Positions 25,846 to 34,298 of a stretch of 38,450 nt of DNA are shown piece after piece. The notes under the pieces were generated by a model. It made no database searches. It worked only from the letters and a program-made list of their open reading frames with translations, and was not told the origin of the DNA. Position 1 is the first letter of the stretch. Each line of letters opens with the position of its first letter. The DNA comes from an uncultured Paracoccaceae bacterium (lineage in GTDB: Bacteria; Pseudomonadota; Alphaproteobacteria; Rhodobacterales; Rhodobacteraceae). The stretch spans positions 1 through 38,450 of the forward strand of contig CANLEQ010000027.1 in NCBI GenBank assembly GCA_947489705.1, in the 5' to 3' direction. The position numbers were made by a program, and so were the translations under genes.

Positions 25846-26579
25846 GCGCGTTCCCGACGGAGCGGATCCTCGTGCCCGAGCAACTCGACGGTTTGCCGCC
25901 CGACGCGCCCGAGGCGCGTGCATCACGCCGAGATCTCAAACGTATCAACGCAATGATGCTTCAATCGCGTATCCTGGCGGGCCTGATGAAGGCACATGTG
26001 CCGGAACCGCCACGGCGGATCGTCGAATTCGGGTGTGGCGACGGGCTGACGACGCATGCCGTCCTGCGCCGAATGGCACCGGGTTGGCCGGGCGGAACCC
26101 TGACCCTGGTCGACGCGCAGCCGGTGATCGTGGACCGTGCGATCGACGATCTCGCGGCCCTCGGCTGGACGGTTCAGATCGTGACGGCAGATGTTTTTGA
26201 CTGGTTCTCGGCAGCGGAGGAGCACGACCTCGCGATGGCCAACCTGTTCCTGCACCATTTCGATGGCACGGACCTGGCACGGCTCCTGAACGGTATTTCG
26301 GCAAGCTGCGAGACGTTCGTTGCGGCCGAACCGCGAAGATCGAGGTTCGCGGCGATAGCTGCCGGGTCCCTCCGCGCGATCGGTGCGAACGCCGTGACCC
26401 GTCACGACGCCGTCGTCAGCGTGAAGGCCGGGTTCAGGAGCGGCGAGCTCGCTTCGGCCTGGCCGGGAGAGGTGCTCGTAGATGTGGCGCGTGGGCCCTT
26501 CACGCATGCCTTCGTCGGCCGGGCGCGCGGCCCGGCCGGGGCCCCCGGCATTCAGGGGAACAGGACAGAAGACCCATGA
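25842..26579 (+). CDS. SAM-dependent methyltransferase (class I)
   Basis: About 245-residue methyltransferase. The SAM-binding motif I is IVEFGCGDGL (residues 60-69), followed by an acidic end of strand 2 (LVDAQP) and the motif-IV region DLAMANLFLHHFDG. The gene starts with GTG 25842 overlapping the PKS stop by 4 bp (GTGA) and ends overlapping the flavoprotein ATG (ATGA). Tight coupling to the PKS implies that it methylates the polyketide product, as SrsB does to alkylresorcinols in Streptomyces. Whether O- or C-methylation cannot be told. The last 20 residues are Gly/Pro/Arg-rich and probably flexible. Confidence 0.88.
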   Translation: MSAFPTERILVPEQLDGLPPDAPEARASRRDLKRINAMMLQSRILAGLMKAHVPEPPRRIVEFGCGDGLTTHAVLRRMAPGWPGGTLTLVDAQPVIVDRAIDDLAALGWTVQIVTADVFDWFSAAEEHDLAMANLFLHHFDGTDLARLLNGISASCETFVAAEPRRSRFAAIAAGSLRAIGANAVTRHDAVVSVKAGFRSGELASAWPGEVLVDVARGPFTHAFVGRARGPAGAPGIQGNRTEDP

Positions 26580-27685
26580 GCCGCGTCGGAACCGCCATCG
26601 TCGGCGGAGGGCTTGCCGGCAGCGCCACGGCCTTCGCGCTCGCCCGGCGCGGCCATGACGTGACCGTGTTCGAGCGGGATCCCTCGCCTCGCGACAGGGT
26701 CTGCGGCGAATTTCTGTCGCCCGAGGGATGCCGCGAGGTCGAGGCCATGGGGCTGGATCTGGGCCGGCTCGGCGCCGAACCCGTCTCGCGCCTGCGGCTC
26801 CTTGCCGGCGGACGAAGCGTTTCGGGTCCGCTGCCGTTCCGGGCCATGACGATCCCAAGGCGCCTGCTCGATGCAGAACTAAGGTCCCTTGCCGCACGAG
26901 CCGGCGCCGATATCCGCCTCGGCGCCCGCGTGACTTCGGTCGGTGAGGGCGAGCTGCGGCTCGGCGGCGAGCGCATCGCCGCCGACCGGGTCGTCCTGGC
27001 CAACGGAAAGCTTGACCTGCGTGGCTGGAAGCGGCCGGATCCGACCAACGAGCGGCATCACCATATCGGCCTGAAGATGCATTACCGCCCGGATGCCGAG
27101 ACGATGGCCGGCCTGCGCGATACGATCCTTTTGTGCTTTTTCGACGGCGGCTATGCCGGTATCGTGCCGATGGACGCCGGCACCTGCAACGTCAGTATCG
27201 CGGTCACGCGCCGCGCCTGGAACGCGTGCGACCGTGACTACGCTCAGCTTTGCCGCGTCATTGCGACGGAGTGCCCGGACGTGGCACCGGTGCTCCGCGA
27301 TGGCGCGGCCATATGGCCACGTCCGCTCGCGGTTGGGCAGGTCCCCTACGGCTATCGCGCCTGGGCCGCACCGACCGGACCTGACTGGCTCTGGCGCGTC
27401 GGAGATCAGGCCGCCGTCATTCCGTCGCTGAGCGGTACCGGCATGACCATGGCGCTGATCGGCGGACGCCTCCTTGCCACATGCCTCGACGAGGGCCGAT
27501 CGCAAGCCGATTATGCAATCGATCTGCGGCGGGCATTTGCAGGACCCATGTGGCGCGCCGAAAGCGTCGCGCTGCTGTTCCAGGGGGCACGGCGACGTCT
27601 GGTCGCCTCACGCATCGCCGTTCGTTTTCCTGGGCTTCTCCCGCGTGTCGCTCGAATGACGCGGGTCGCGCCTGAAGCCATTTAG
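26576..27685 (+). CDS. FAD-dependent oxidoreductase (geranylgeranyl-reductase/hydroxylase-like)
   Basis: 369-residue flavoprotein. The FAD-binding fold is shown by AIVGGGLAGSATAFALARRG (GxGxxG) ending in VFER. The motif RVCGEFLSPEG (about residues 41-51) is typical of the geranylgeranyl reductase-like group often found with type III PKS genes. The second FAD motif is WRVGDQAAVIPSLSGTGMTMAL. No membrane helix is evident, but the C-terminus is basic and may associate with the membrane. ATG 26576 overlaps the methyltransferase stop. By analogy to SrsC it may hydroxylate or oxidise the methylated aromatic product. A double-bond reductase role is the alternative. Confidence 0.88.
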   Translation: MSRVGTAIVGGGLAGSATAFALARRGHDVTVFERDPSPRDRVCGEFLSPEGCREVEAMGLDLGRLGAEPVSRLRLLAGGRSVSGPLPFRAMTIPRRLLDAELRSLAARAGADIRLGARVTSVGEGELRLGGERIAADRVVLANGKLDLRGWKRPDPTNERHHHIGLKMHYRPDAETMAGLRDTILLCFFDGGYAGIVPMDAGTCNVSIAVTRRAWNACDRDYAQLCRVIATECPDVAPVLRDGAAIWPRPLAVGQVPYGYRAWAAPTGPDWLWRVGDQAAVIPSLSGTGMTMALIGGRLLATCLDEGRSQADYAIDLRRAFAGPMWRAESVALLFQGARRRLVASRIAVRFPGLLPRVARMTRVAPEAI

Positions 27686-27849
27686 GGCGATGCGGCTCGG
27701 CGGGGCAGAAAACCTCGAACGCTCAGGTTGGTCTCCCGGCAGTCGAGAACGCGGTCGTTTGCATTCATTGCCGCTGAACTGAACTTTTCGAAATGAGCGA
27801 GCGTTTGGTTTAAATTCCTTCTGAAAAGTTTCACAGGTTGGTAGTACCG

Positions 27850-28275
27850 ATGATTTATCGAGCGATAGTTCTTTCCCTAGTTCCCTTGCTTTTTGCGTTC
27901 GGCGTCCATGCGCAGCAATCCGCCTCGCTCGACATCGATCCGCAACAAGACGGTCTGACGATCCTCTTCGACCTGGGCGAAGCGACGGTTCGTCCGGACC
28001 AGCAAGAGGTACTCGATCAAGCGTCCCGGCTTTTCCGAGACGGTAATCCGGTCGTCATGATCGTCACCGGGAGCGCGGACACGGTCGGCAGCCCCTCCGA
28101 GAATCTCGATCTCTCGATCCGGCGCGCACGACGCGTGGCGAACGGACTTGTCGAGCGAGGCATTCCGATCGAGCGTCTGCAGGTGCTTGGCCGCGGGAAC
28201 AGTGAACTCCCCGTGCAGACATCCGATGGAGTTCCGAACGAAGAGAACCGCTCCGTCCTCATCAACTGGCGCTGA
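27850..28275 (+). CDS. OmpA-family periplasmic protein
   Basis: 141-residue protein made of a signal peptide (VLSLVPLLFAFGVHAQQ) and a single OmpA C-terminal domain, which binds peptidoglycan non-covalently. Family features are TILFDLGEATVRPDQQEVLD near the domain start, GSADTVGSPSENLDLSIRRA and the end NEENRSVLI, equivalent to the NRRVEI motif with Asn-Glu in place of Asn-Arg. No lipobox and no beta-barrel are present, so it is a soluble periplasmic anchor. The frame extends 4 codons upstream to GTG 27838. It is 4 nt upstream of the Sel1-repeat gene and probably co-transcribed. An AT-rich stretch at 27780-27840 upstream is the likely promoter area. Confidence 0.87.
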   Translation: MIYRAIVLSLVPLLFAFGVHAQQSASLDIDPQQDGLTILFDLGEATVRPDQQEVLDQASRLFRDGNPVVMIVTGSADTVGSPSENLDLSIRRARRVANGLVERGIPIERLQVLGRGNSELPVQTSDGVPNEENRSVLINWR

Positions 28276-28279
28276 TCCG

Positions 28280-29392
28280 ATGATGCGTACCATCAAAACG
28301 GCGCCCATAGCTGCAATCCTCCTGTTGGCCGCGGTACCGACTGCTTTCGCACAGGAATACGCGTCGGGGCAGGAAGCGTATGATGCGCGTGATTGGGACG
28401 CCGCAGAGCGGCTCTGGACAAGAGAGGCCGCCGATGGTTCGGCTGCCGCGCTGCTTGGGCTCGGCAACATTCTCGATTTCGGGCTGACAGGACCCTCGAA
28501 TTTCGTCGGCGCATTCGATCGTTATCTCGAAGCCGCGCGGCTCGGCAGTGACGAGGCGGCGTTCAATGTGGGCGTCATGCTCGATTCCGGCGTCGGTACC
28601 GAACCTGACGGACGTGCGGCGGCCGGGTGGTATTCGTTGTCCGCGGTCGAGGATTTTCCGCGGGCGCAGTACAATCTAGGCCGGATGTACGCCGAAGGCG
28701 ACGTCTTGCCGGAAAATCCCGCCTTGGCGCGTTTGTGGCTCGGGCGTGCGGGGCCGGCGGTTCCGGCTGCGCAGAACCTGATCCCAGAGCTCGATCCCGT
28801 CCCCGGCGGCGGCCTCGTCGCGCCAGACGTTCTGCAGTTCATCACGGTGACCGACACCTTGGAACGGGAGGCCCGCATCGCGTGGACTGCTGCGCCCGGT
28901 CCGGATGAAAGTACCTTTCGCGTCGAGATCAGGGACGCGACCGCGGCGCGCGGTGTTGCGACCGGAGAAACGTCCGCCTCTGCCATCGTGGTCGCCTTGC
29001 CATCCGATCCGGACCAGATGGTCGCGCGCGTGCTGATGGTGACCGATACCGATTATGCCGCGTCCCGATGGGTCGACACCGAAGGCACCGCCGTCGATAT
29101 TCAGAGGATGGGCAATGTCCGGTTCGAAGTTTCGTCCGAGGATCGGAAGGCCCTCGGATACGCCGAACGGATCGGCGCATCCTTCGCCAGATCAGGCGTG
29201 GGCGTCACGTACGATCTCACTGAAAATACCTTCGAGACGAGTGCGGTTCTCTATGGCTATGATTCGGATGTCACCTTTGCATCGCAGGTCGCCGACTTCC
29301 TTCCGGGCCTTTCCGCGGAAGGGGCGCGTCGTGCGGCGGGAGAAAATATTGCTCCCGAAGAGATTCTGGTGCGGGTCGCCTTCGAGGAATAG
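28280..29392 (+). CDS. Secreted Sel1-repeat protein
   Basis: 370-residue exported protein. The signal peptide (APIAAILLLAAVPTAFAQE) is followed by Sel1/TPR-like repeats at about residues 25-165, seen as AYDARDWDAAERLWTREA, AFDRYLEAARLGSDEAAFNV and AAGWYSLSAVEDFPRAQYNL. A predicted beta-rich middle part follows (about 185-280). The C-terminal segment contains LYGYDSDVTFASQVADFLPG, resembling the LytR C-terminal type of fold. Sel1 proteins act as protein-binding scaffolds. Linkage to the peptidoglycan-binding OmpA protein suggests a cell-envelope complex. Two adjacent ATGs (28280, 28283) are possible starts. The gene ends 15 nt from the convergent membrane-protein gene. Confidence 0.82.
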   Translation: MMRTIKTAPIAAILLLAAVPTAFAQEYASGQEAYDARDWDAAERLWTREAADGSAAALLGLGNILDFGLTGPSNFVGAFDRYLEAARLGSDEAAFNVGVMLDSGVGTEPDGRAAAGWYSLSAVEDFPRAQYNLGRMYAEGDVLPENPALARLWLGRAGPAVPAAQNLIPELDPVPGGGLVAPDVLQFITVTDTLEREARIAWTAAPGPDESTFRVEIRDATAARGVATGETSASAIVVALPSDPDQMVARVLMVTDTDYAASRWVDTEGTAVDIQRMGNVRFEVSSEDRKALGYAERIGASFARSGVGVTYDLTENTFETSAVLYGYDSDVTFASQVADFLPGLSAEGARRAAGENIAPEEILVRVAFEE

Positions 29393-29407
29393 TTGACGGA
29401 GTATCCG

Positions 29408-30307
29408 TCAGAGATCGTTGTCGGCGAGATGCACGACGAGACGACCGCTCGGCGGCGGCGGGCGAAACCCGCGAAGGTCGACCACTTCCGCTCCGAATTC
29501 CGCCGCGAGTGTTTCCGCCGCCTCCGCGTCTGCGTCGTGAAAATAATGGATTGCGGATTTGTCGATACTGAAGGGCGTAGAACGGATCTCGTATGCGGTC
29601 TCGCCGGCGCGAGGATCCGGGGTATTACCCGCAGGACCCACGACGATCGTGACGTCTTGTGTCGGGGCGACCGGTAATCCGCTGCCTGGCTCGGAGGTGC
29701 GCGGCTCAGCCTGCATGGCTGGACTGTCGGGCGCAATCGCGTTTTGCGGGGGCAGGGTCCCGAAATCGTAGTTCCACCCAAGCGCCATGAGGATGATGAA
29801 TGCCGCCGCGCCGAGACCGCCATAGGCGGCGATCCGTCGATGCCGGGTCCACTCGGGAGATTGCGCTGGGACGACCGGAGCCAAGACGTCCTCGGGCGGG
29901 GCATCCATCCGCGTCTCGGATGATCCCCATCGCAAGGTATGGGCGAGGGCTCGAGCTTCCTCGATGGCTGGAATGTCGTGTGGAGGTGCCGATCGCCTCG
30001 CGGCGGGCGTGGGAGAGGCCTTTGACCGCTCCGCCTGTTCCGCCAAGACATTCTGGCGCGCCGCCCGCGCGGCTTCCAGGCGGCTGTCGAGAGAAACGAT
30101 CTTCTCCGAGCGCGGATGCCGGTGTTTCGATCCCCGGTCCGGTACGGAGTGTGACGCCTCTTCGGCCATTGCCTGGGCACGTCTTAGTCGCGCTTCTTTC
30201 AAACGCTCCTCCCAATCGGGAAGCATCCACGCCGAATGCTCTTTCTCATCGGAAACGTCCGGATCCGATGAAGCGGCAACCTTCTTGTCGTTGTCGAGCT
30301 CGCTCAT
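29408..30307 (-). CDS. Single-pass membrane protein of unknown function
   Basis: 299-residue protein not recognised as a named family. About 155 cytoplasmic residues are very charged, with Ala/Arg/Glu-rich helical stretches (EERLKEARLRRAQAMAEEAS). One membrane helix follows (about 159-178, AAYGGLGAAAFIILMALGW). A Pro-rich periplasmic linker leads to a C-terminal module (about 237-299) including YFHDADAEAAETLAAEFGAE. That pattern is similar in layout to the end of the convergent Sel1 protein and to LytR C-terminal domains. ATG 30307 is chosen as the first Met after the frame leaves IS3-derived sequence; the same frame runs on to 30571, but that part encodes transposase remnants. It is presumably an envelope partner of the OmpA/Sel1 pair. 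Confidence 0.72.
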   Translation of the reverse strand: MSELDNDKKVAASSDPDVSDEKEHSAWMLPDWEERLKEARLRRAQAMAEEASHSVPDRGSKHRHPRSEKIVSLDSRLEAARAARQNVLAEQAERSKASPTPAARRSAPPHDIPAIEEARALAHTLRWGSSETRMDAPPEDVLAPVVPAQSPEWTRHRRIAAYGGLGAAAFIILMALGWNYDFGTLPPQNAIAPDSPAMQAEPRTSEPGSGLPVAPTQDVTIVVGPAGNTPDPRAGETAYEIRSTPFSIDKSAIHYFHDADAEAAETLAAEFGAEVVDLRGFRPPPPSGRLVVHLADNDL

Positions 30308-30399
30308 AGGGGTGTCAGGTAGACCAATATGTCGCCGAGTATAGTCTTCAATATCTGTTACAGAGAAAGCGAAGGCCGAACTTCCCTTTTCCGGGATGT

Positions 30400-31031
30400 G
30401 CTTATCCCAGGGGGTTCGGCGACAGGTATCCCGAGCGCGCCGCGGACGGTGGCGCGGATCTGTCATTTCGCCGATCAGCAGTTCGTCGTTGCCCGGCAGG
30501 AGATTGCGGATCAATCTGCCGAGAGGGGCGTCGCGGTAGCCGTTCTGTCGGGACCAGCCGGGTCGATACAAGCCGTCCTCGCACGCACGGATTCGATCCA
30601 GCCCCGAACCGCCCTGGCGACGAACTCATTTCGGCTGACGCCCTCGTCGTGGCCTTGACGAACACGCCCGGGCGCGCTTCGCAGGATGCACAGGGCGGTC
30701 AGGCCATCGATCACGGCGGTCGAGCTTAGCTACCGGTCGATCCGGATGGTCCGCCATCGTCCCCGGGCCGATGGCGGAGACTGGCTCGTAACTCCCGGGT
30801 GAACTCGTCGATGATGTCGAACATCCTGAACTTCCTCCGGGTCGCTTTGTCACGCGACGGTTCCGCTCTAGCCGAAGTCGGAGGATCCCGCTGCCCCGGC
30901 GGGGGGACGTGGTTCGGGCGCGCGAGCCGGAGGCGGATGCAGGAGCCGTCGTCCAGCCAGAGCCGGGCTTTCTCGGGGTGCTTCCGCAGCACTGTTAGCT
31001 TCGTCGGGGAAACGCCCCACCGGGACCTTTC
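30400..31031 (-). pseudogene. Decayed IS3-family transposase (OrfB) remnant
   Basis: On the minus strand, pieces of an IS3-family OrfB can be read in order in three different frames. LRKHPEKARLWLDDGSCIRL lies at about 30992-30930 and RKFRMFDIIDEFTRE at about 30840. RNEFVARAVRGWIESVRART lies at about 30630 and QNGYRD at about 30547. A DELLIGE match lies at about 30485. These correspond to the usual RLWLNDGSCIRLRPE, RKFRMLNIIDEFTRE, DNGPEFVAKAV, ENGY and RDELLNGE motifs. Several frameshifts, a missing segment between DEFTRE and NEFVA, and an insertion before RKFRM show long decay. The N-terminal part ends abruptly at 31032, where the IS21 element begins. OrfA is not seen. Confidence 0.75.
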
Positions 31032-31089
31032 GGTGAACCGGCATGTAAAATTGACCCCGTAGTGGAGTGATCGGCGTCCAAAAATGACC
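31032..31089 (+). repeat. Left terminal repeats of the IS21 element
   Basis: Imperfect terminal repeat with ATTGACCCC (31050-31058) and CGGCGTCCAAAAATGACC (31072-31089). The latter occurs inverted at 33575-33592. Such repeated sub-motifs at the ends are IstA binding sites in this family. The extreme base is G where the right end has T, so the canonical 5'-TG terminus has been lost on this side. Confidence 0.75.
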
Positions 31090-31143
31090 TGCCTACACTG
31101 ATGTGGATGATGCCCCCGGGGTCATCGGGGAGCACAGTGTGGG

Positions 31144-32826
31144 ATGTTGGTCGTGGAGACGATAGCGAAGATCCGTCGGGCGTATTTCCAGGACAGGAAG
31201 TCGATCAAGCAGATCTGCCGGGAGCTGCGGGTATCGCGGAACACGGTGCGCAAGGTGATCCGTTCGGGTGCGACGGAACTCACCTCCGAGCGGACGATCC
31301 AGCCGCAGCCGAAGATCGGGCCCTGGAAAGACAAGCTCGACGAGATGCTGTCGGCGAACGCGCGCAAGCCCAAGCGCGAGCGACTGACCCGCATTCGGAT
31401 TTTCGAGGAACTCCGGGCCCGAGGATATGATGGCGGCTATGATGCAGTCCGGCGATATGCGGCGACGTGGTCCCAGGAGGAAGAGGAGGCATCTGCCGCC
31501 GCCTATGTGCCGCTGAGCTTCGATCCGGGAGAAGCCTACCAGTTCGACTGGAGCCACGAGATCGTGCTGATCGACGGTGTGACCACCACGGTGAAGATGG
31601 CCCACGTCCGGCTTTGCCACAGCCGGATGCTGTTCGTCCGGGCCTACCCGCGCGAGACGCAGGAGATGGTGTTCGATGCCCATGACAAGGCCTTCGCCTT
31701 CTTCGGCGGGGCCTGTGCGCGGGGGATCTACGACAGCGTCCATTGTCCGCCACCGGTCCGAGGACGATGGGCGCGAAGACGGCAGTGGACACGATCTTCG
31801 TCGGCCGCGACCGCGCCTATAATCGCCGGTTCCAGCAGATGTGCGGACATTACCTGGTTGAACCGCCGTCCATTGGACTTGAACCAATGGCGCCTCAATG
31901 AACGGCCCTGCACCCCCGCGTCTGGCTGGGAGAAGGGACAAGTGGAGAACCAGGTTGGCGTTGTCCGGCGGCGGTTCTTCGTGCCGCGACCGCGTTTCAA
32001 GAGCTACGCGGAACTCAACGCCTGGCTTCAGGATCGCTGCATTGCGTGGGCCAAAGCCAATCCGCACCAGGAATTGCGTGACCGGACGATCTGGGATGTG
32101 TTCCAGGATGAGCGGGCGAGCCTGGTGTCCGACGCCGGCCCTTTCGACGGCTTCCATGCCGTGCCGGCCTCGGTGTCCAAGACCTGCCTCGTCCGGTTTG
32201 ACAGTGAGGAGGATCAGGAAAAGGTCCAGTGGACCTTTTCCCCGACGAACCGCTACTCGGTCGATGGTCGCGCCGTTGGTCGGCCAGTCGAGATCCGCGC
32301 CTATGCCGAGCGGGTCGAGATCTGGCAGGACGGCAAGATCGTCGGCCAGCACGACCGTGCCTTCGGGCGCGACAAGGCCATCTACGACCCGCTGCCCTAC
32401 ATCCCCGTGCTGGCCCGCAAGCCCGGCGCCCTTCGGAACGGCGCGCCCTTCAAGGAGTGGGAGCTGCCAACCGCGATACGACAGGTTCGACGCAAGCTGG
32501 GCAAGGTGCCGAACGGCGACCGTCAGATGGTCCAGATCCTGAGCATGATCCCCACGGATGGACTGGAGGCCGTTGAGGCGGCCTGCGCTGAGGCCCTGAC
32601 CGAAGGCGCCCCGGCGGCATCGGTCGTTCTGAACATCCTGGCCCGACATCGCGAGCCACCACCTCCGCTGACCATCGCCACGCCGGACGCGTTGCGACTG
32701 ACCTGCGAGCCCGTGGCCGATTGCGCACGCTACGGCAGCCTCAGGAGACCCAACCATGGAAAGCTCACAGGTGCCGGACGTGATGAGCCAGCTGAAGCTC
32801 TACGGCATGAAGACCGCCTACGATGA
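31144..32826 (+). pseudogene. istA: IstA transposase of IS21, scrambled core
   Basis: The frame is open for 560 codons and begins like IstA, with helix-turn-helix segments IKQICRELRVSRNTVRKVIR. The DDE triad is recognisable: QFDWSHE, GIYDS and GWEKGQVENQVG. However, from about 31737 to 31905 the reading frame is wrong and gives unrelated Arg/Pro/Trp-rich sequence. The expected residues KTAVDTIFVGRDRAYNRRFQ continuing to QMCGHYLVEP are found in another forward frame (from about 31772). Insertions on both sides shift the frame out and back in, so the ORF is open although the core between the second Asp and the Glu is destroyed. The 3' end overlaps istB by 71 bp. Almost certainly non-functional. 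Confidence 0.8.
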
Positions 32827-33490
32827 GATCATCACCACGGCGGTGAAGCGCCAGCACGAACCGCAACAGATCGCCGGCGACCTGTTGAACGCCGAGATCA
32901 ACGAGAAACAAGCTCGCTCGATCAAGTACCAGATGACGATCGCCAAGCTGCCCTCGGCCAAGGAGGTCGATGGGTTCTCCTTCGAGAGCACGCCGGTGAA
33001 CGAGACGCTGGTGCGCGATCTGGCCTCCGGAGAGTTCCTCGAGCATCAGCGTAACGTCGTCCTCATCGGCGGCACCGGGACCGGCAAATCCCACCTTGCC
33101 GTGAGCATCGGCCGGGCGTGCATCCGGCGTGGCAAGCGGGGACGCTTCTTCAACGTCGTGGATCTGGTGAACAAGCTGGATGCCGAAGCCCGCGCCGACC
33201 GACAGGGACGCACCGCGGATCTCCTGTGCCGCCTCGACTTCCTGATCCTCGACGAGCTGGGATATCTGCCGTTCGCCCAGACGGGCGGCCAGCTTCTGTT
33301 CCACCTCGTCAGTCGCCTTTACGAACGCACCTCGATCATCGGGACGATGAACCCCGACTTCGCAGAATAGCCGACGGTCTTCGGCGACGCCAAGATGACA
33401 ACAGCCCCCCTCGACCGCCTGACCCGCCCTTCGGGCTGTGACATCGTCGAGACCGGCAACGAGAGCTGGCGCTTCAGGACCCGGGAATGA
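32756..33490 (+). pseudogene. istB: IstB helper ATPase of IS21, interrupted by a nonsense codon
   Basis: AAA+ ATPase that assists IstA transposition. The P-loop is GGTGTGKS (residues 105-112) and Walker B LILDELGYLPF. The frame stops at TAG 33368-33370 after MNPDFAE. The same frame continues with [20 protein letters not shown] and then [17 protein letters not shown] up to TGA 33490, the conserved IstB end. Family members have a Trp where the TAG stands ([12 protein letters not shown]), so a single TGG to TAG change explains it. The truncated product is 204 residues instead of about 244 and lacks the last conserved segment. Confidence 0.85.
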
Positions 33491-33574
33491 CCCGGACGCC
33501 GCTGGCCCGATCCGGCTGCGCTGTATGGAGGCTACAGCGCATCGGGCCAGCTATCCGTGCGATCTGCAAAAGGG

Positions 33575-33623
33575 GGTCATTTTTGGACGCCGAAAGGGGG
33601 TCAATATTGCGTGCCGATTGACA
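33575..33623 (-). repeat. Right terminal repeats of the IS21 element
   Basis: GGTCATTTTTGGACGCCG (33575-33592) is the inverted copy of the left internal repeat, and GGGGTCAAT (33597-33605) that of the ATTGACCCC motif. The element ends in GATTGACA, giving the canonical TGTCAAT terminus when read from the right. Confidence 0.75.
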
Positions 33624-34081
33624 CTGAGGGCGATGCGTTACCCAGCCGCGTTGGCCTGCAACTCTTCGATGCAGACGGCACACCCGAAAGCGACATGCAG
33701 ACCAGCACGGGACTGCACGGCGAAGCCTTCTCGGGCAGCGTGATGCTGACCGGATGCGACGAAGGCACCGCGATCATGCGCCAGGACGGCGACGCGCTCT
33801 CGCTGGGTCTTCTGCCTTACCCGGACGACTTTCCCGAAAACACGACTGACACGCTTCAAGGCGGTTCAGCCATGCGGATCTTCGTCGGTGATTACGGCGA
33901 CAACGACCTCGTGGTGATCGATCCTGAGACCGGACCCTATTTCAACCGCGTGGAATTCCCGTTCCGCCATGTCGACGTCGTCCTGGGCCCGGCCAAGCCG
34001 CAATACGCATACGCCCTGACCGAGGACGGCACGCTGCACCGGCTCGACATCCTCAGCCTCGAGCGCGCCACGGGGATCTAA
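33624..34081 (+). pseudogene. aztD: 5'-truncated zinc metallochaperone gene (aztD-like)
   Basis: From the right edge of IS21 the frame reads EGDALPSRVGLQLFDADGTP, then TSTGLHGEAFSGSVMLTGCD and MRIFVGDYGDNDLVVIDPET, ending YALTEDGTLHRLDILSLERA. This matches the middle of AztD, a periplasmic beta-propeller protein that passes zinc to the AztABC importer. The N-terminal part, including signal peptide and His-rich loop, is absent. The frame stops at 34079-34081, where AztD would go on for roughly 100 residues. A trace (MRDPR at about 34110) in the next frame suggests a frameshifted tail. Most of 34082-34298 is otherwise unassigned. No aztABC genes are visible. It is a remnant, not a working gene. 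Confidence 0.72.
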
Positions 34082-34298
34082 GGCCGACCGATGCCCCGAA
34101 AGATGCGGGATCCCCGTAGCGTCCGCCGCGATGCCCGTGCCGGGATGGCCCGGGACGATCGCAGCACGCGGCCCGCGTTCAAACCTCGTGGTGTCGATCC
34201 CGCCGAGATCGCGGCCGTCTTCGCCGATCACAAACTGACGTCGGAACCAACGTATCCAAGGCAGCATGCAAGGAAGCTGCCTGCCACGTGGCGGGCTC

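Larger units (their letters stand above)
31032..33623 (+). mobile_element. IS21-family insertion sequence (inactive copy)
   Basis: About 2.6-kb element with the istA-istB gene pair and matching ends. The terminal sequences GGTGAACCGGCATG (left) and the reverse complement of the right end TGTCAATCGGCACG align, followed in both by ATTGACCCC and then CGGCGTCCAAAAATGACC. Both genes are damaged (see istA and istB). No convincing target-site duplication is visible. The left flank is an IS3 remnant and the right flank a truncated aztD, so the present neighbourhood is not the product of one simple insertion. Confidence 0.85.

Noticed and set aside
31093-32757. Long minus-strand open frame across istA
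   Set aside because: Antisense to istA and without recognisable protein features; it is a GC-driven shadow of the transposase gene.
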